Positions 1 to 12,214 of a DNA stretch of 64,000 nucleotides are shown here, in pieces; position 1 is the stretch's first letter; every line of letters begins with the position of its first letter. The translations under genes were made by a program, and so were the position numbers. The stretch lies in contig NC_030850.1 in the NCBI RefSeq assembly GCF_000208745.1, forward strand, positions 6,534,748-6,598,747, written 5' to 3'. This DNA comes from Theobroma cacao (lineage: Eukaryota > Streptophyta > Magnoliopsida > Malvales > Malvaceae). Below the pieces are notes generated by a model, which saw only the letters and a list, made by a program, of their open reading frames with translations, did not search any database and was not told the origin of the DNA.

Positions 1-462
1 ATTTTTTATTTAAGTCTTTATATTTTCATTGTGTTCAATTAAGTCTTTATATTTTTGTTTTAAATCAAATAAATCTTTATACTTTATTTTGAGTCAATTA
101 AGTTATTATAACTAATGATTAATTGAGTCAAAATGTCATTTATCATTTTACGTCGTGTGGTATTGACGTGGTATGTTAACATATCATAATGATGTGATAT
201 GTTGACATATGATAATTGATAATAAAATAACATGCTAATTTGGTATGATAACATGGTTATTTGACATTTTTCATTCTTTATATCAATGTTATGTTAATGC
301 CATGTGAATATAAAATAATAAGTGATATTTTGACTAATGATAATTAGTCAATCATAAATCATAAGGACTTATTTGATACAAAATGAAAATATAAGGATTT
401 GACTAAACGTAATAAAAGAATAAAAATTTATTTGAATTTTTTTAAATAGTTTAAGAATTTTT
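1..462. mobile_element. MITE-like element with long inverted ends, copy 1 (left end cut by window)
   Basis: The right end (about 383-462) is an imperfect reverse complement of the left part (about 1-60), and the interior matches the elements at 1290-1695 and 28345-28725. Shared landmarks are 'taatgataattagtcaatca' near the right end and 'ttttaaatcaaataaatct' near the left end. No coding potential. The length (about 400 bp) and long imperfect terminal inverted repeats suggest a non-autonomous DNA transposon; the superfamily is not determined because no clear target duplication can be seen. Confidence 0.55.
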
Positions 463-1289
463 TTCAAAATTATATACTTTTTAAAATAAGTTTGATTTGA
501 AAATATTAAAAACTCCTTGACTTGGCTAAGGCTTGTCTCTTTTCAAAATGAGTTTAATTTTGAAAATATTGAGAACCTGAAATATTCATCCAACAACGCT
601 TTATAAAGTTTGATGTTGACTCAATTGGACCTAACAATCCTCGTGCCAGCTAGATTGGGTTTGAAAATCTTCTTTCATTTTATTCAATTTTTTAAAATTT
701 GATGAAAAACCCTTTAACTTAATCGAGGCTTCATAACTTGGAAAAAAGTTCAAGTTGAATGGGCTTCTACTCCTAAAAGCCCGAAAAACATGCTTTAATT
801 GCTTTTGCATAATAATTTTCAATTGTGGTATTGCATGGTCAAAAGGATATGTATGCAGATTGCAAGATGGAAAGACTATGATACCTATTGGTCTTAGACT
901 ATGATACCTATTGGTCTTCCCTTGCTTTACTCATCGTATTTGCCTGGTACTCACTTGGTCAACATTCTCTTTGTCTTGTTGACAAACACTTGTATGCATT
1001 ATTTGGTGATGATCTCATGCTTTTGGCATTTTCCTTACTCCAAAACATCTGGTATTGATCTTGTCATGTTGACATAGATTATTGAAACCATCTTTTCCTC
1101 ATCCTTCTGTAACAAACATCAAAAGATAATTAGGTTTTATATATGTATCAATTCAAATCTGGATTTCAATAGTTCCTATTGATCATTGGGACTATTCTCT
1201 CAAAACATTTTTCTTTTTCATTGTTTTTTGAGAAATGATTCCATTTGACCCTTTCAAAAAAAAATGTTTATTTTGTCATTGAAATTTTT
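463..1289. other. Intergenic, no gene seen
   Basis: AT-rich sequence with short ORFs only and no recognisable domain. Apart from a small 23-bp tandem duplication I see no structure. Confidence 0.5.
873..918. repeat. 23-bp direct tandem duplication
   Basis: The 23-base unit beginning 'agactatgatacctattg' occurs twice back to back (873-895 and 896-918) without mismatch, so it is recent slippage or a local duplication. Confidence 0.9.
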
Positions 1290-1695
1290 TTACAAAATAT
1301 CTAAAAAAACTCTTGAATTATTCAAAAAATTCAAATAAAATCCTTATTCTTTTATTATATCTAATTAATCTCTTATATTTTTATTTTAAATCAAATAAAA
1401 TCTTTATAATTAATGATCGATTAATTGTTGCTATTCAAAGTGCAAGTTGTCATTCTATACTATATGGCATTAATGTACTATGTATGTTGACATGTCATAA
1501 TAATAATGATATAACAGATAATGATGAGATCATGTGGTGTTTTTTACTTTTTATGTGTGGACATAAAATTACAATTGGTATTTTGATTAATAGTAATTAG
1601 TCAATTGTTAATTATAAAAATTTATTTAATTTAAAATAAAAATATATAAACTTGATAAAGGTAATAGAAGAATAATTCAAAGACTCTTTCCAAAT
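1290..1695. mobile_element. MITE-like element with long inverted ends, copy 2
   Basis: Same family as 1-462 and 28345-28725. The left end contains 'attcaaaaaattcaaataaa' and 'tattcttttattatatcta', the right end the inverted form 'gataaaggtaatagaagaat', and the interior has 'tagtaattagtcaattg'. It is more diverged than the copy at 28345, so the boundaries are approximate. Confidence 0.5.
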
Positions 1696-1859
1696 ATTAT
1701 ACCAAAATTTTTTATCTTCGTGACTACAACGGATGCTCCATTGTGACCATAGAAATTTTCTTTTTGGAAACACATTTTTCTCTTCTTGCTTTTTCACTTT
1801 CATGAAATGCTCATCTTGCCATGATAAACATTTTGAATTTTAACAACAAAAATTACCGC

Positions 1860-2590
1860 AGCGACATTGAGGAACCTAGAAGAGAGCTTCATGGGGGTGG
1901 GGTTGTTATTGCTTTTCGTGGAAGGGGTCCCTCTGCTGTTGGGGGGTTTTAAGGCCAAATAGAGGTGTGCCAAGGATGTTTTTTAGGTTGGCTGCTTCTG
2001 TTTGTTACGGTTTCAGAGGTTCGTCTTGATGGTGGTTGTTGGGTTGGGTGGCTTGTGGTTTTGCATCTTATGGAGCTGTGGGATTCTCCTTCGTTGGTGG
2101 CTGAACTGTTGAGCCGGTGGCGGCTTTGATGGACAAAACTTTTTGGTGCAGAGCTGGTTTTCTATTTGAAGACTTCCCTTACTCTTCGTGGTGGAGTTAG
2201 TCTTCTCTTTGAAGACTTCTTTCTGCGTTTAATCTCTTTTGTGTATATGCTCATCTCTTTGCTAAAGCTGTAGGGACAGTCAACTGAGGAAACTACATTG
2301 TCGGGTTGCGAAAGGATGCTGCTTCTGATGGGCTGTCCTGCTGATACAGGCTGCCTTTTTGAGATTTTTAGGGTGCTTTTTTGTTGTTTGTTTCTAATAG
2401 GTGGTTTGGCCGTGAAAAGTTAGTGGCAGAGTTTTCGTTTAAGCTGCCAAGTTATTGTTCCTGGGGAAACTTGTTCTTTTTTATTTGGGTGGATACGATG
2501 GGTCCTATGTTCAGTGACGCTACCAAAATCGTGTTGCCTAGTTTGTTCATTTTGAAAATTGTACAAACTTCTTTCACCTTCACTAACCAT
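1860..2590. other. GC-richer non-coding stretch, possibly LINE-derived
   Basis: This stretch is clearly richer in G and C than its surroundings and full of TTTG/GGTTG runs, the texture of plant LINE 3' regions. It has no long ORF. The right edge meets a long T run at about 2590. The assignment rests on composition only. Confidence 0.3.
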
Positions 2591-3263
2591 TTTTTTTTTT
2601 GAAAGTGGTATTTTATTATCCAGCCATTAAACCTGCCATTTCGAGTCTAAAGTCCTTCATTAACTGAAGACTCTTAGTGGCATATGGTTTGCCTTGACTG
2701 GTTGAAAACTACATAATTACATCCAGCAAGCTGCCCACTTAAAGAATGGCAGCAACATAGCCCTTTGGAAATTTCGGAACCTAAACAAAGCTGTCCTAGT
2801 TTTAATTAACAGCAATAAAATTTCACTGTGGCTTGCCGGAACATGAAGTTGAGCCACACACAAAAGTAACAGCTGATACCAGGGCACAATGCAAAGGAGA
2901 ATGGCGTGTTTCTCCACATTTCCAAACCAAGTCGACAAACACCAGTAACCAAGAGGTAGAGAATCACCGTAGCCAAAAAACACTCTTAAAAGAGCCACCG
3001 CCATTCCACTCAACTAAAGGAGAAGGAAAAAACAAAGAATCTTCAAAGCAAACAGCGGATGAAAACTGCCCTGGCACCACCTTTTCTCTTCCAAGTTGAA
3101 TCAGCTTCCCCCGCCACAACTCCTGGTGAGGGACAATCTCCATCATTTTGCAGTGATCAATCACACAGAACGGTTTCGAAAGGATCAATGCCAGTAAAAC
3201 AGCTACAGAGTCCTCCGAAACATCCAAGTCAGGCCAATATGTCATGAGAGTCTCTTGTAATCT
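2591..3263 (-). other. Possible minus-strand LINE 3' fragment
   Basis: It begins on the plus strand with a T run followed by 'gaaagtggtattttattat'. Read on the minus strand this is a sequence ending in AATAAAA plus a poly(A) tail, as expected for a retroposed transcript. The body is GC-richer than its flanks and open on both strands only over short stretches (2717-3013, 2833-3099, 2964-3245), none with a recognised domain. No clear target-site duplication was found, so the left and right limits are loose. Confidence 0.35.
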
Positions 3264-3279
3264 AATTAGTTAAAGACTT

Positions 3280-3384
3280 TTTTTTTTGAAAGATGGATTT
3301 TATTATTCACAGAACCGATATGCTATTGCTAGTTTTTAGTTGTAATTTTCAGAGACTTTCATTGACATGAAAGATCGACTTGGC
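3280..3384 (-). mobile_element. Short retroposed fragment with poly(A) and 16-bp target duplication
   Basis: A roughly 105-bp insert is flanked by 'aattagttaaagactt' (3264-3279) and 'aattagttagagactt' (3385-3400), 15 of 16 bases identical. The left edge on the plus strand is a T run, so the element is a minus-strand, 5'-truncated LINE or SINE copy inserted by target-primed reverse transcription. Its tail 'gaaagatggattttattat' resembles the one at about 2605, so both probably come from one family. Confidence 0.7.
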
Positions 3385-3400
3385 AATTAGTTAGAGACTT

Positions 3401-6400
3401 GAAATAGCATGTTAGTAATAAAGTTAATAAAAATCATTTTTCATTTTTAAAAAAAAAAAACTGTTTTATCTATTATTATTACATCTGTTTATTTAAATTT
3501 CCGAATGGAAGTAAATCAGATGTTTAAAGTTGTGATGACTTGGTAAAATAAAGCTAACGTAGATTTCATGTTTAAGTTGTTGAGAAACCTGAAAAGCATG
3601 GCATAACAAGAACCTTATCTAAAGCCAATCGGTTGAAAAGTTGAAACATTTCTCCACCCCTACCCTACAAAAAAGTAAGTTAAAGCTGTGAGTTTCTTTC
3701 AATTTCTTTTTCCTCCTTCATGGGGTTGAAAGAGGGCACTAGAATTGGTGCAAACACTAATAATAGAATATCTTGTCATTTCAGATAGATGCTGTGACCA
3801 AATAATACGAACTTTTTCTAATAATTAAATTTCCTGTTAACAGGATATTGGGACCTGTAAAATTTGTTTTGTTGAGGATATTTTTCTCCTCTTCTTTTCC
3901 ATAAATTATCCTATATATCAATAATGGAAAATTTTAACTCCACGATGAGATTTAAAAGTTTTGTTACATGTTCATTAAGTTATAATACAGAAATTTTGCA
4001 TACCAAAAATGGTTCAAATCCCCATTTGCCATTCATGATCGGACAAATTAACTGATCTATTCTACAAGTCTCTTGCTTGTTGCAATAAACTTTTCAAGGC
4101 ACACTATCATGGTCCAGACATTAAAAAACTATACACTTACAAAAGAGACTGCATTAATACCAACTAATGTATATGATGACATAAAATACCCATTGGACCG
4201 TCTTTATTTTTTTAACATTCAAGTGATCAAAATAATAATATTTATAAGCATTAGTGATCAAAATGTTTTTTTTCAAAATTAGATAACCAAAAAAAAAACT
4301 TGAAAAGTTTAATAATGAGAATGATAATTTATTTCTTGAATTTTTTTATTGTTCTTAAAGTCAACTATTCAAATAAGATTGTAACCAAATCCGTAATAAT
4401 ATGAAATATTAAAATTCGAAATGACTGAAGTTGAAAGATCCAATTCCAACCGCCACTGATTTGCTTACCTCTAGCTAGCAGCTACTGATCACTCTCTGTA
4501 TAATCTCACAATTTATCTTTGGACAAACTTGCAAATGAAAAACAAGATATCAGAGTGAAATTGGGGGAGTAAGAAACGAGAGTGATTTAATTCTCTGTTT
4601 TACTTTGTAAATTGCAAAATTATGAATAGATTCGTCATGATTTTGAAGCCTTTGACACCGGCACAGTCATAAAACGTGTTTGGAATGACATAAAATTCTG
4701 TGAATCCCATTCTGTTTAAAAAAGGGATGAAAAAGCAATAAAAGGGATCCGGGCGAATTTAAATCTCACTTTATTCAAATAATTAAGTACACAATTTTAA
4801 TATATGTTTGTCCCTTCCTTTTGTGTTTATGCTGTTTACTTTTTACATGATATAAATTGTTCTTTTGGCTATGGAAAAGAGCTAAAAATTTAATTACTTA
4901 TAGCAAAAGCTAGCTTCATTTGGCAGACCTTTACTAACGAATATTTCCTTTTTGAGTTGTGTTCCACAGTTCCACACAATCCTGAGAAATCAAAAGAACT
5001 ATATGCATGAGATCAGCTAATATATATATCAAAAGGTGATTTTATTAGTTTCAATGATTCATATGTCATTTTAAATCTCTTGCTTATTACAATAGATTTT
5101 TTATGATACATTGACATATGATCCGAGCAATGAAAATCTGTATACTTCCAAAAAATTCATACAAAAATTCATTGACGCTGAAAATCATGAAACCTAAACT
5201 CTTAAACTTGAAACACAAAAAAGGATAAAGAGTTACATGCCCCTAAGCAAAAAGATGAGCATAGCAATGTTACAAAACAATGTCTCGAGACAAAAAGTGA
5301 GACACAGCCCTGGGGTACAGACCAAGCACACAGATCCAACTGATGAGACGATCACAATGGAAAAAACCGAAAGCACTACCCCACATAGTTTACAGTCAAA
5401 TATGTATTGAAGATGCCTTGGTTTGTATGCATGAAAATTGAGGTAGACATACTACAATTAGTATACTTTTTGAAGGCATATAGTAGCGGGAAAAATATTG
5501 GGAAACAAATGCTTTATCAAATTCATTCCACATTTTTTCCCCTTAAAGCGTATTGTTATACTATATATTATGCATGATTTTATTATTCACGTAAATCAAC
5601 CACATGTTTTGATATGTGAGTGTCACCTATTTGGTCACATATTAATATTTATGTGAAAAAAATTCAAACTAAAATTATAATATTAATAGTTTTGTGGCAA
5701 GAGTAATGGGATAATTAAGTTAAATTGTATAGATACACGAGGCAACTTATCCGTACAACAGTAGCAAGCATTCCTCGCTCTTTTTTGCCCAACTCCAAAA
5801 ACACGTCAACTTTGTTAGGAAAGGAGCACTCATCTACGCACTTCGTCTGGTCATTAATTCGGACATCACATCAAGCGCCTAATGGTCAAGGGCATAATCT
5901 CTAATGTGAAGAAAAAGAGAAATAATAAATGTGACTAAATAGTAATATTTTTTGTTTTTTTTTATTATTATTGGTTTTTGTAATTGTCATGATAATATCT
6001 CTGCACATCTGTGAGGGTCCTGAATAAATGAATCGATAATTTGATACATTGTAATAAATAATGTAGTATGTCATAGGTTTAACTTTTCCTTTTTATGAAC
6101 AAATATGGAATAAATAAAAACTTATATGTTTAGGTTTAAGTTTTCTTTTTGGTGAAGAAATTAATTCTCGAGATAAATAAATTGTTTCCATTCTCATAAA
6201 ATGCAATAGGTGCAGTTTACTTGTGTTTTGTAAATATGAACGCCTATGAGAATGGGAGAGTGACATGAAAAGAAAGTGAAATCTGTGATTCCTTTTTGAT
6301 GTGGATGAAGCTTGTTTTTGATTGAGACAAAATCGGCCATGGAGTTTTGACTTCAGTATGAATAAATTTGTTTACAACCACCAGCTCTATATCAACCTCC

Positions 6401-6761
6401 AACAAAGTACTGCAATTGGCACCACTCATTGCTGCTGACAGTGGCACCATCTATTAAGTCACAAGGAACAAGTGAATCGACCTATAAAAGCTCTCTCTGC
6501 TGATCCAGTATGGACCTCTAAGCAGAAGAAAAGATCCTGAAAGGAACATAAGGTGAGAAGAAATCCGAGTTGTTGGCTTGTTGCTATCCTAAAGTAAGTA
6601 TTTCTTTGGATGGAAAGAAAACAAACAAAATGATATGATTATGATGCACCACTAACAAGAATTTCTGCATCTTGCTCTCTAATTTCACCTCCAACAGAGA
6701 AAAGCATATGCTTTCTGATCAAAAGTTCATATCCAATACAGTATTTATTAATTGGTGTGTC
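3401..6761. other. Intergenic, no gene seen
   Basis: AT-rich sequence with short ORFs only. Two stretches (about 4068-4115 and 5078-5130) share a diverged sequence around 'tctcttgcttgttgcaataa', which looks like an old dispersed repeat. The stretch at 5220-5420 has the composition of a LINE 3' region. A second TATA-like box, 'ctataaaag' near 6483, could give a longer leader for the next gene. Confidence 0.4.
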
Positions 6762-6769
6762 TATATAAA
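6762..6769 (+). promoter_or_regulatory. Putative TATA box of the first UMAMIT gene
   Basis: TATATAAA lies 60 bp before the start codon at 6822. It is in a suitable place for transcription to begin near 6795 and give a leader of about 25-30 bases. Confidence 0.5.
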
Positions 6770-6821
6770 TCATTTCAAGTACTCTGACACTTGTAGTTGA
6801 AGCCTGAAGGTAGTGAAGAAA

Positions 6822-9800
6822 ATGGGCTCAAAGAAACCTTTCCTGGTGGCCCTGCTGGTGCATGCTCTTTCTTCTGGCATGATCTTACTCTCCAAGGCAG
6901 CATTCAATATGGGTATGAGCACATCTGTGTTTGTCTTCTACAGACAAGTGGCTGGAACTATTTTCTTAGTCCCTTTCGCCATGATTTTTGAAGGGTAATG
7001 AGTTTCAGTTTCTTTATCTTTTTTGATAATGGTTCCAAGCAACTATTGCCCACTTTTCTCTCTTCCTTGTTTTGCATCCCAGGAAAAACGCTAAGCCACT
7101 TTCATTACTGACCTTCTGCAAGATTTTTATGCTTGCTTTACTGGGGTATGTATGGTATTGCAAGATTTTATACGCTAAGCCAATTTCATTCTGCAAGATT
7201 TCCTTTCTGCTCGGAGGACGAATATTAATTTGCTCATGAATTTTTTAACTGTTAATTTCAAGAATGAAATTCGTCTGAAATATATGCTTCATTTGTCTTT
7301 CCGATATTCAGGATTACCTTAACCTTGAACCTTTACGGGGTAGCTCTCATTTACACATCTGCGAGTCTTGGTGCTGCCACGATTAATTGCATTTCCGTCA
7401 TAACATTTGCCTTTGCAGTTTTACTCAGGCAGGTGCTACTAACAATTTTTTTGCATCTTATGGTTTTGCCTTGCTTTTATTGTTTATTTTTTTCATTTGC
7501 TTCTTTTTTATTTCAAAATAAAAATAAAAATTTGAACTCAATTTTTTGAATAGGAAATATATACACTTATTATTAAACTAATGACATAGTTTATAATTTC
7601 TTTGATGTCAATCAGTAAAATTAAGCAATGAATGAGGAAGAGATTAAAATGTTCTTCGAATATCTCTAGAATAAGTGAAAGAATAGTAATCATTATTTGT
7701 AAAGTTAGTGGAATTTCATTAACACTAGCATCATCTTAGAAAATGAGATTCTGGAAATCATTAAGAATATATAGATGTCATACGTACATGCACCTTTTAA
7801 AGTTGTGCACTAACTAATATAATGCATGTAGCGACTTAATGGATTTTTATAACATTGAATACTTTTTTTTCGAAAGGTATAAAATTAAATACTTTACTCT
7901 AAAGTTTTAAATTTAATTTTTTAATATTTAAATATTTAATTCAATAATAAGTACTGTATGTAATACTTTCCTTTCATTTCTTCTTATCATTCTAGTTTGT
8001 TTTGTTCGTCTTTCGTACTAGTAATATTTATATTATTATAAGTAAAATTTTGGTACAAGTAGTTAATTGAAGTAAATTTCTTCAAAAAGTTATTACTTTA
8101 GCAATTAAGCTTGTACTAAGGATAAAATTTAGGCAAAAATTTTTTGGTTAAGTTGGCGAAACTTCCTATTTGATTCCTATTTGAATCCCTGCCTTTAATG
8201 TTCTTTACAAAAAGGTTTAAGGTGAATATTATGAAAATTTGTGTGGCTCAAGAACTAAACGGATCCTGTTTCAGACATGGCTCCAGCTATATTATAGGAT
8301 TCACCCTTCTTGGCAGTTGGCACCGAATTCAAATTCTTGCTCTCTCTCTCTCTCTTTTTTTTTTTTTCCTTTTTGATATTCAAAGAGACATACATACAGA
8401 GTCATAGAGGATTTAGAGTTTAAATCTCTCCAGACTTTTTAACTGTAGCAAAAGAACTAGAAATCTTTCGAGGCATTGACTTGTCCTGCTCATTGGTGAC
8501 TAGGATTTATATTGCAATCAGTTATTACTCGCATAGACAACAGTGTCAAAGACGTACGTGCAGTTAAATTTTTATTCTCAGACAGCTCATTTACACGATG
8601 GGTTGCCTTGCAGGATGGAAAAGGTGACAGTGAAAACTGTCCCCGGCATTGCAAAAGTTGCAGGTATAATGGTGTGCATGGCAGGCGTTGTTACTCTAGC
8701 CTTTTACAAAGGTCCTGTCTTGCAACCTCTATGCCATTTACATTTCCAACCTCATAGCGGCCAAGATCACCATGCTGATGGCCAGGCTTCTTCTGGCAAA
8801 AAATGGATTCTAGGATGTTTCCTCTTGTTAGTTTCCTGCATATGTTGGGCCCTGTGGCTTGTACTTCAGGTAGCCCCTTGCACTCATTAACCAATTTTCT
8901 TAAGAATTCTCATATTCACAGTTTTTGCTTTAATAATCAGGTCCATGGAAAGAGTTCTTAAACCTTAAACACCTAGTCTTGAGAAATTAGAAAAGGATTT
9001 TTTTACTCTTTCCCTTTTATAAATACGGTCTCTGTTTCAGTTTCACCTTTTTAAAATGATGTCTAAAGTTTAAAATCTAGGACCCAGGTTAAAGAACCCT
9101 TTTTTTTTTCTTTTTTTACCCTGTCATATGAAGAAACTTGAAGGCCTGCGCATAATGAAAGCTCAATAGTAGATTTTACCATCCCTCTAACAGTTGTTAT
9201 CAGTATCGTTGAACTGCTTCCACAATCTATGAAGTCATCCACTAGTGACAATGAAAGCCACTTATAATTGTCAATTTGATGGTTGTAATTTCATAATAAC
9301 AGGCTCAAATTTTGAAAAGCTACCCTTCCAAGATTACTTTCACAAGTATTCAGTGCCTGTCAAGTGCAGTTCAGTCATTTATTGTTGCTATTGCTTTGGA
9401 AAGAGATCCTCACCAGTGGAAGCTGGGATGGAATTTTAGACTACTCGCAGTAGTTTATTGTGTAAGCAAAGAGAAAGCTTCTACTACTACTAATTTTCTA
9501 AGAGAAATCTATCTTTTGAGTGATGGAGGATCACATAAATGAAAAAAAAGGAAAAAGACATCAAATAGTTAAAACCGATGTTCTCTCTCTTGCTTCTGCA
9601 TTTTTTACAGTGATTTCATTTTTTAAAAAAACATTATTTTACTGGTTGCATTAATCTGTAACAGGGGATTTTCGTGACCGGTGTTGCACACTACTTGCAA
9701 GCATGGGTGATTGCAACGAAAGGACCAGTTTTCCATGCTGTGATGACACCATCGAATCTGGTCATGACAATTCTTGGCTCAGTGTTTCTCTTAGGCGAGA

Positions 9801-10254
9801 CCATTAATCTGGGAAGGTAAACTATTTTATCTAAATGAACTTCACTTAAATTGTGAAGAATGGACTATTCATGAGTGAATTTTCGTTTTGTTAGTCTAGG
9901 GAGGAGAGGTTTAAAGTTACTACTTCTTATGTAAGTCTATCAATTATTTTGATAAAAAAAAGGGGAGTGGATGATAATATTGTTTTCAAGTTAAAGAAAA
10001 GAAAGCTAAAATGTCATATGCCTTTAAATTTAAAAAATGGGGTATGTGACTATATTTCTTATTGTGGATGTAGTGTTTTGGGGGCAATCTTGTTAGTGAT
10101 AAGCCTTTACAGTGTTTTGTGGGGAAAGAGCAAAGAACAGAATATGGATAATAATCTGGGTTGCTTACCGGTTCAAGCTCAAACAGACCGTAGTACACAA
10201 GTGAAGGAAACACCAGTACTTAGCAGCAACCCTCGGCCATCATTATCTATGTAA
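6822..10254 (+). CDS. WAT1-related / UMAMIT-type transporter (EamA, nodulin MtN21 family), 366 aa
   Basis: Seven exons join into one frame: 6822-6994, 7083-7145, 7312-7428, 8614-8869, 9303-9461, 9665-9816 and 10074-10254. The protein starts MGSKKPFLVALL and shows the family layout of two EamA repeats and about ten hydrophobic helices; typical segments are 'FVFYRQ' in exon 1, 'GIAKVAGIMVC' and 'LAFYKGP' in exon 4, 'SYPSK', 'QSFIVAIALERDP' and 'WKLGWN' in exon 5, and 'YLQAWVI' and 'KGP' in exon 6. Exon phases equal those of the two genes at 29405 and 36745. UMAMIT proteins of plants export amino acids, and WAT1 moves auxin from the vacuole; the substrate here is unknown. Intron 3 begins with GC (7429-7430) instead of GT. 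A GT-AG alternative (CAG|GT with acceptor at 8580-8581) also keeps the frame but adds 12 residues. The hydrophilic C-terminus is longer than in its paralogues. Confidence 0.9.
8340..8368. repeat. (CT)n followed by T run in intron 3
   Basis: A simple CT microsatellite runs directly into a T tract inside intron 3 of the first UMAMIT gene. Confidence 0.9.
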
Positions 10255-10469
10255 CATCCATGTTCTTTGATGTGTTTTGCGTATCTATTATTTTATCCCT
10301 GCCTTTTTGTAATTGTGTTATGGTTTTGGACAAGCTGCTTTGTTTCTTCTTTTCTTGATGTTAGTTAAGATTCTTAATCCCTTACAAATTATATAATTTT
10401 TAAATCAAGGCGAAAATAATAAGCTATACATTAAGAACTCTATCTTATCTCTCTTCGTTAATCTCTTAT

Positions 10470-10779
10470 CACTATAACAAAATTGAATTTTAAACACATT
10501 TCTTTAAACGATATATTTTTTTATAATAAAATCTTAAAAAGTGTAACTATTTAAATTTTTAATTTTACTTTTTTCACATTTAGTAGCAATATAAAAAAGT
10601 GTAATTTTTGCTAGTATGTGCAATTTTTATAATTACATTTTATTTATAATACATTTACAAATTTATATAGTGAAGTTATATCTATAAAAATGTTCTAAAA
10701 AAATATAAAAAAATTATTAAATATATTTTTAATAACATATTTTAAAAATATACTGTCTTCAGTCAAATTTATTATAGTG
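10470..10779 (+). mobile_element. CACTA-like MITE, copy 1
   Basis: The 310-bp element starts CACTATAACAAAATT and ends AAATTTATTATAGTG, which reads CACTATAATAAATTT on the other strand, so the termini are inverted repeats of CACTA type. It is flanked by the 3-bp duplication TAT (10467-10469 and 10780-10782), the size made by CACTA transposases. No ORF. A diverged copy in reverse orientation lies at 19904-20213. Confidence 0.8.
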
Positions 10780-10782
10780 TAT

Positions 10783-11225
10783 TCAATATTTGAGTTTGAG
10801 ATTTCTTAAACAAAATCTCAAATTTAAAAACTAAGATGTTCATGAAAACCAATTTTATTAATGTCTCTAACTAATTAATATGATATACTATTAAATTCGA
10901 ATTTAATATGATAACAACCCAACATGGTCTTTCAACAAACCAGCTATGCAGTCACAAAAATATACAAAAATAGAAGGAAATTTCGTCCAAACATTCATAG
11001 CTCAAACATAGTTTACATTACCACCGTGCAAAGAGCATTTTTTTTTTTCCTTTTCACCAAAGCATCCGTAAAACTAACTAAACTCATAGTTTTCAATGGA
11101 GCATAGACATGCATCAATGTTATCAAAGATCTTTCTACGGACCCAAGGCCTCTTGCGTGGCTCATTAACTCAAGATGGTGCCACTGTCGAATCAGATTCG
11201 ATCACCAATCTTTTTCATGTCTTTC
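10783..11225. other. Intergenic, possibly 3' part of a minus-strand LINE
   Basis: No gene. It lies downstream, in minus-strand terms, of the RNase H relic at 11226-11456 and may be the 3' untranslated part of that element, but I see no poly(A) end that would prove it. Confidence 0.3.
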
Positions 11226-11456
11226 TCATCCCATTGAGAGGGAAGTTATAAATATTTGTAAAGCATGTTTAACGGTCATTAATTTCGCAAAATTTGATTC
11301 TTGAATGTTAAGTGAATCAAACAACAGTTCAACAATCGAGCCTTCTACATCAAGAAGCATTCCACCATATCTAGTCAAATCCGGTTTACTTTTAGTGGAT
11401 CCATCCATATTAAATTTGAGTTCATTGGATTGAGGTTTGTCCTCATCAATGGGCAT
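11226..11456 (-). pseudogene. RNase H domain relic of a retroelement
   Basis: A 76-residue minus-strand open stretch contains 'LKFNMDGSTKSKPDLTRYGG' followed by a region with 'ESNFAKLMTVKHALQIF'. This follows the plant retroelement RNase H pattern, in which K-x-N-x-DG-(S/A) carries the first catalytic aspartate and an (E/A)-x-x-A-x-x-x-A-L stretch follows. The expected glutamate of the second block is not visible. Frame breaks on both sides and the lack of an adjoining reverse transcriptase show a dead fragment, probably of a LINE. Confidence 0.6.
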
Positions 11457-11576
11457 TGTCCTACTATCAAACTTCTAAAATTCCACCCACCACCTAATGT
11501 CATCCACCATTTCATTTACCACATAAGCTTTCACCTAATATAAAGATCTTATTTCTGTCTTATTAGCTAGTTTTTA

Positions 11577-12209
11577 TTAATTTTTTTTGAAATATGATTT
11601 TATTATATTAAGTCTCCCTGTTATCCAAAATCTTTATCTAATTGATAGACTTCTACTGGCATTAGACTTGCAAAAAGAAGATATATACACTTCAACAGGA
11701 AAATTACTTCACAAGTTTGAGCAAAAGGTATAAAACTGTGATCTCTCTACTCTTAGCCTAGCGACAAAATCAAAGAGAGCGAGAGCTCGGAGAAGCCATA
11801 GCTCGGTAAAACGACCACAGTTCCCAACAAATGTGGAGCCTAAGGAATAAGGAATCATGTCTAAACAAAATTCAAAACAAAGCATGGCATCCAAAAGAGG
11901 ATCCGAACATGAGCAGTGACAACTCAAAAATCAATGCTCAATAATCACCACCATGACCCATAACAAAGGTTCCTCGACGAAACCATCCAAAAAACAGAGC
12001 AGTGACCCATACCAGACAAGGAAGCCACCAGCAACAAGACTGCATGTCCAAGGATGTAGGAGATGGTTGGAATCTCAAAGCATCAGACAGCACACAGAAT
12101 CCCCCGAAGCCATTCAAGTCCTGGCCAAACCAACCAACGTCCCCGATGAAGCATGGTGGTATACATGTTGGTGTTTCCTTATTTGTTAAGTCAAAGAAAT
12201 TTATTAAGC
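11577..12209 (-). other. Possible minus-strand LINE 3' region
   Basis: At about 11581 a T run is followed by 'gaaatatgattttattatat', much like the retroposed ends at 2591 and 3280. The following 600 bp are GC-richer and open over short stretches (minus 11938-12243, plus 11953-12189) without recognised domains. This fits the 3' end of a LINE on the minus strand. The Copia element at 12215 inserted beside or into it. Confidence 0.35.
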
Positions 12210-12214
12210 AACTA

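Noticed and set aside
2717..3247. Four overlapping readings of 60-98 codons
   Set aside because: They shadow each other on both strands and lie in probable retroposon sequence.
7429..7430. First UMAMIT gene as a pseudogene because intron 3 lacks GT
   Set aside because: GC donors are a known minor class, the surrounding bases AG|GCAGGT fit it, and all seven exons otherwise keep one frame of normal length.
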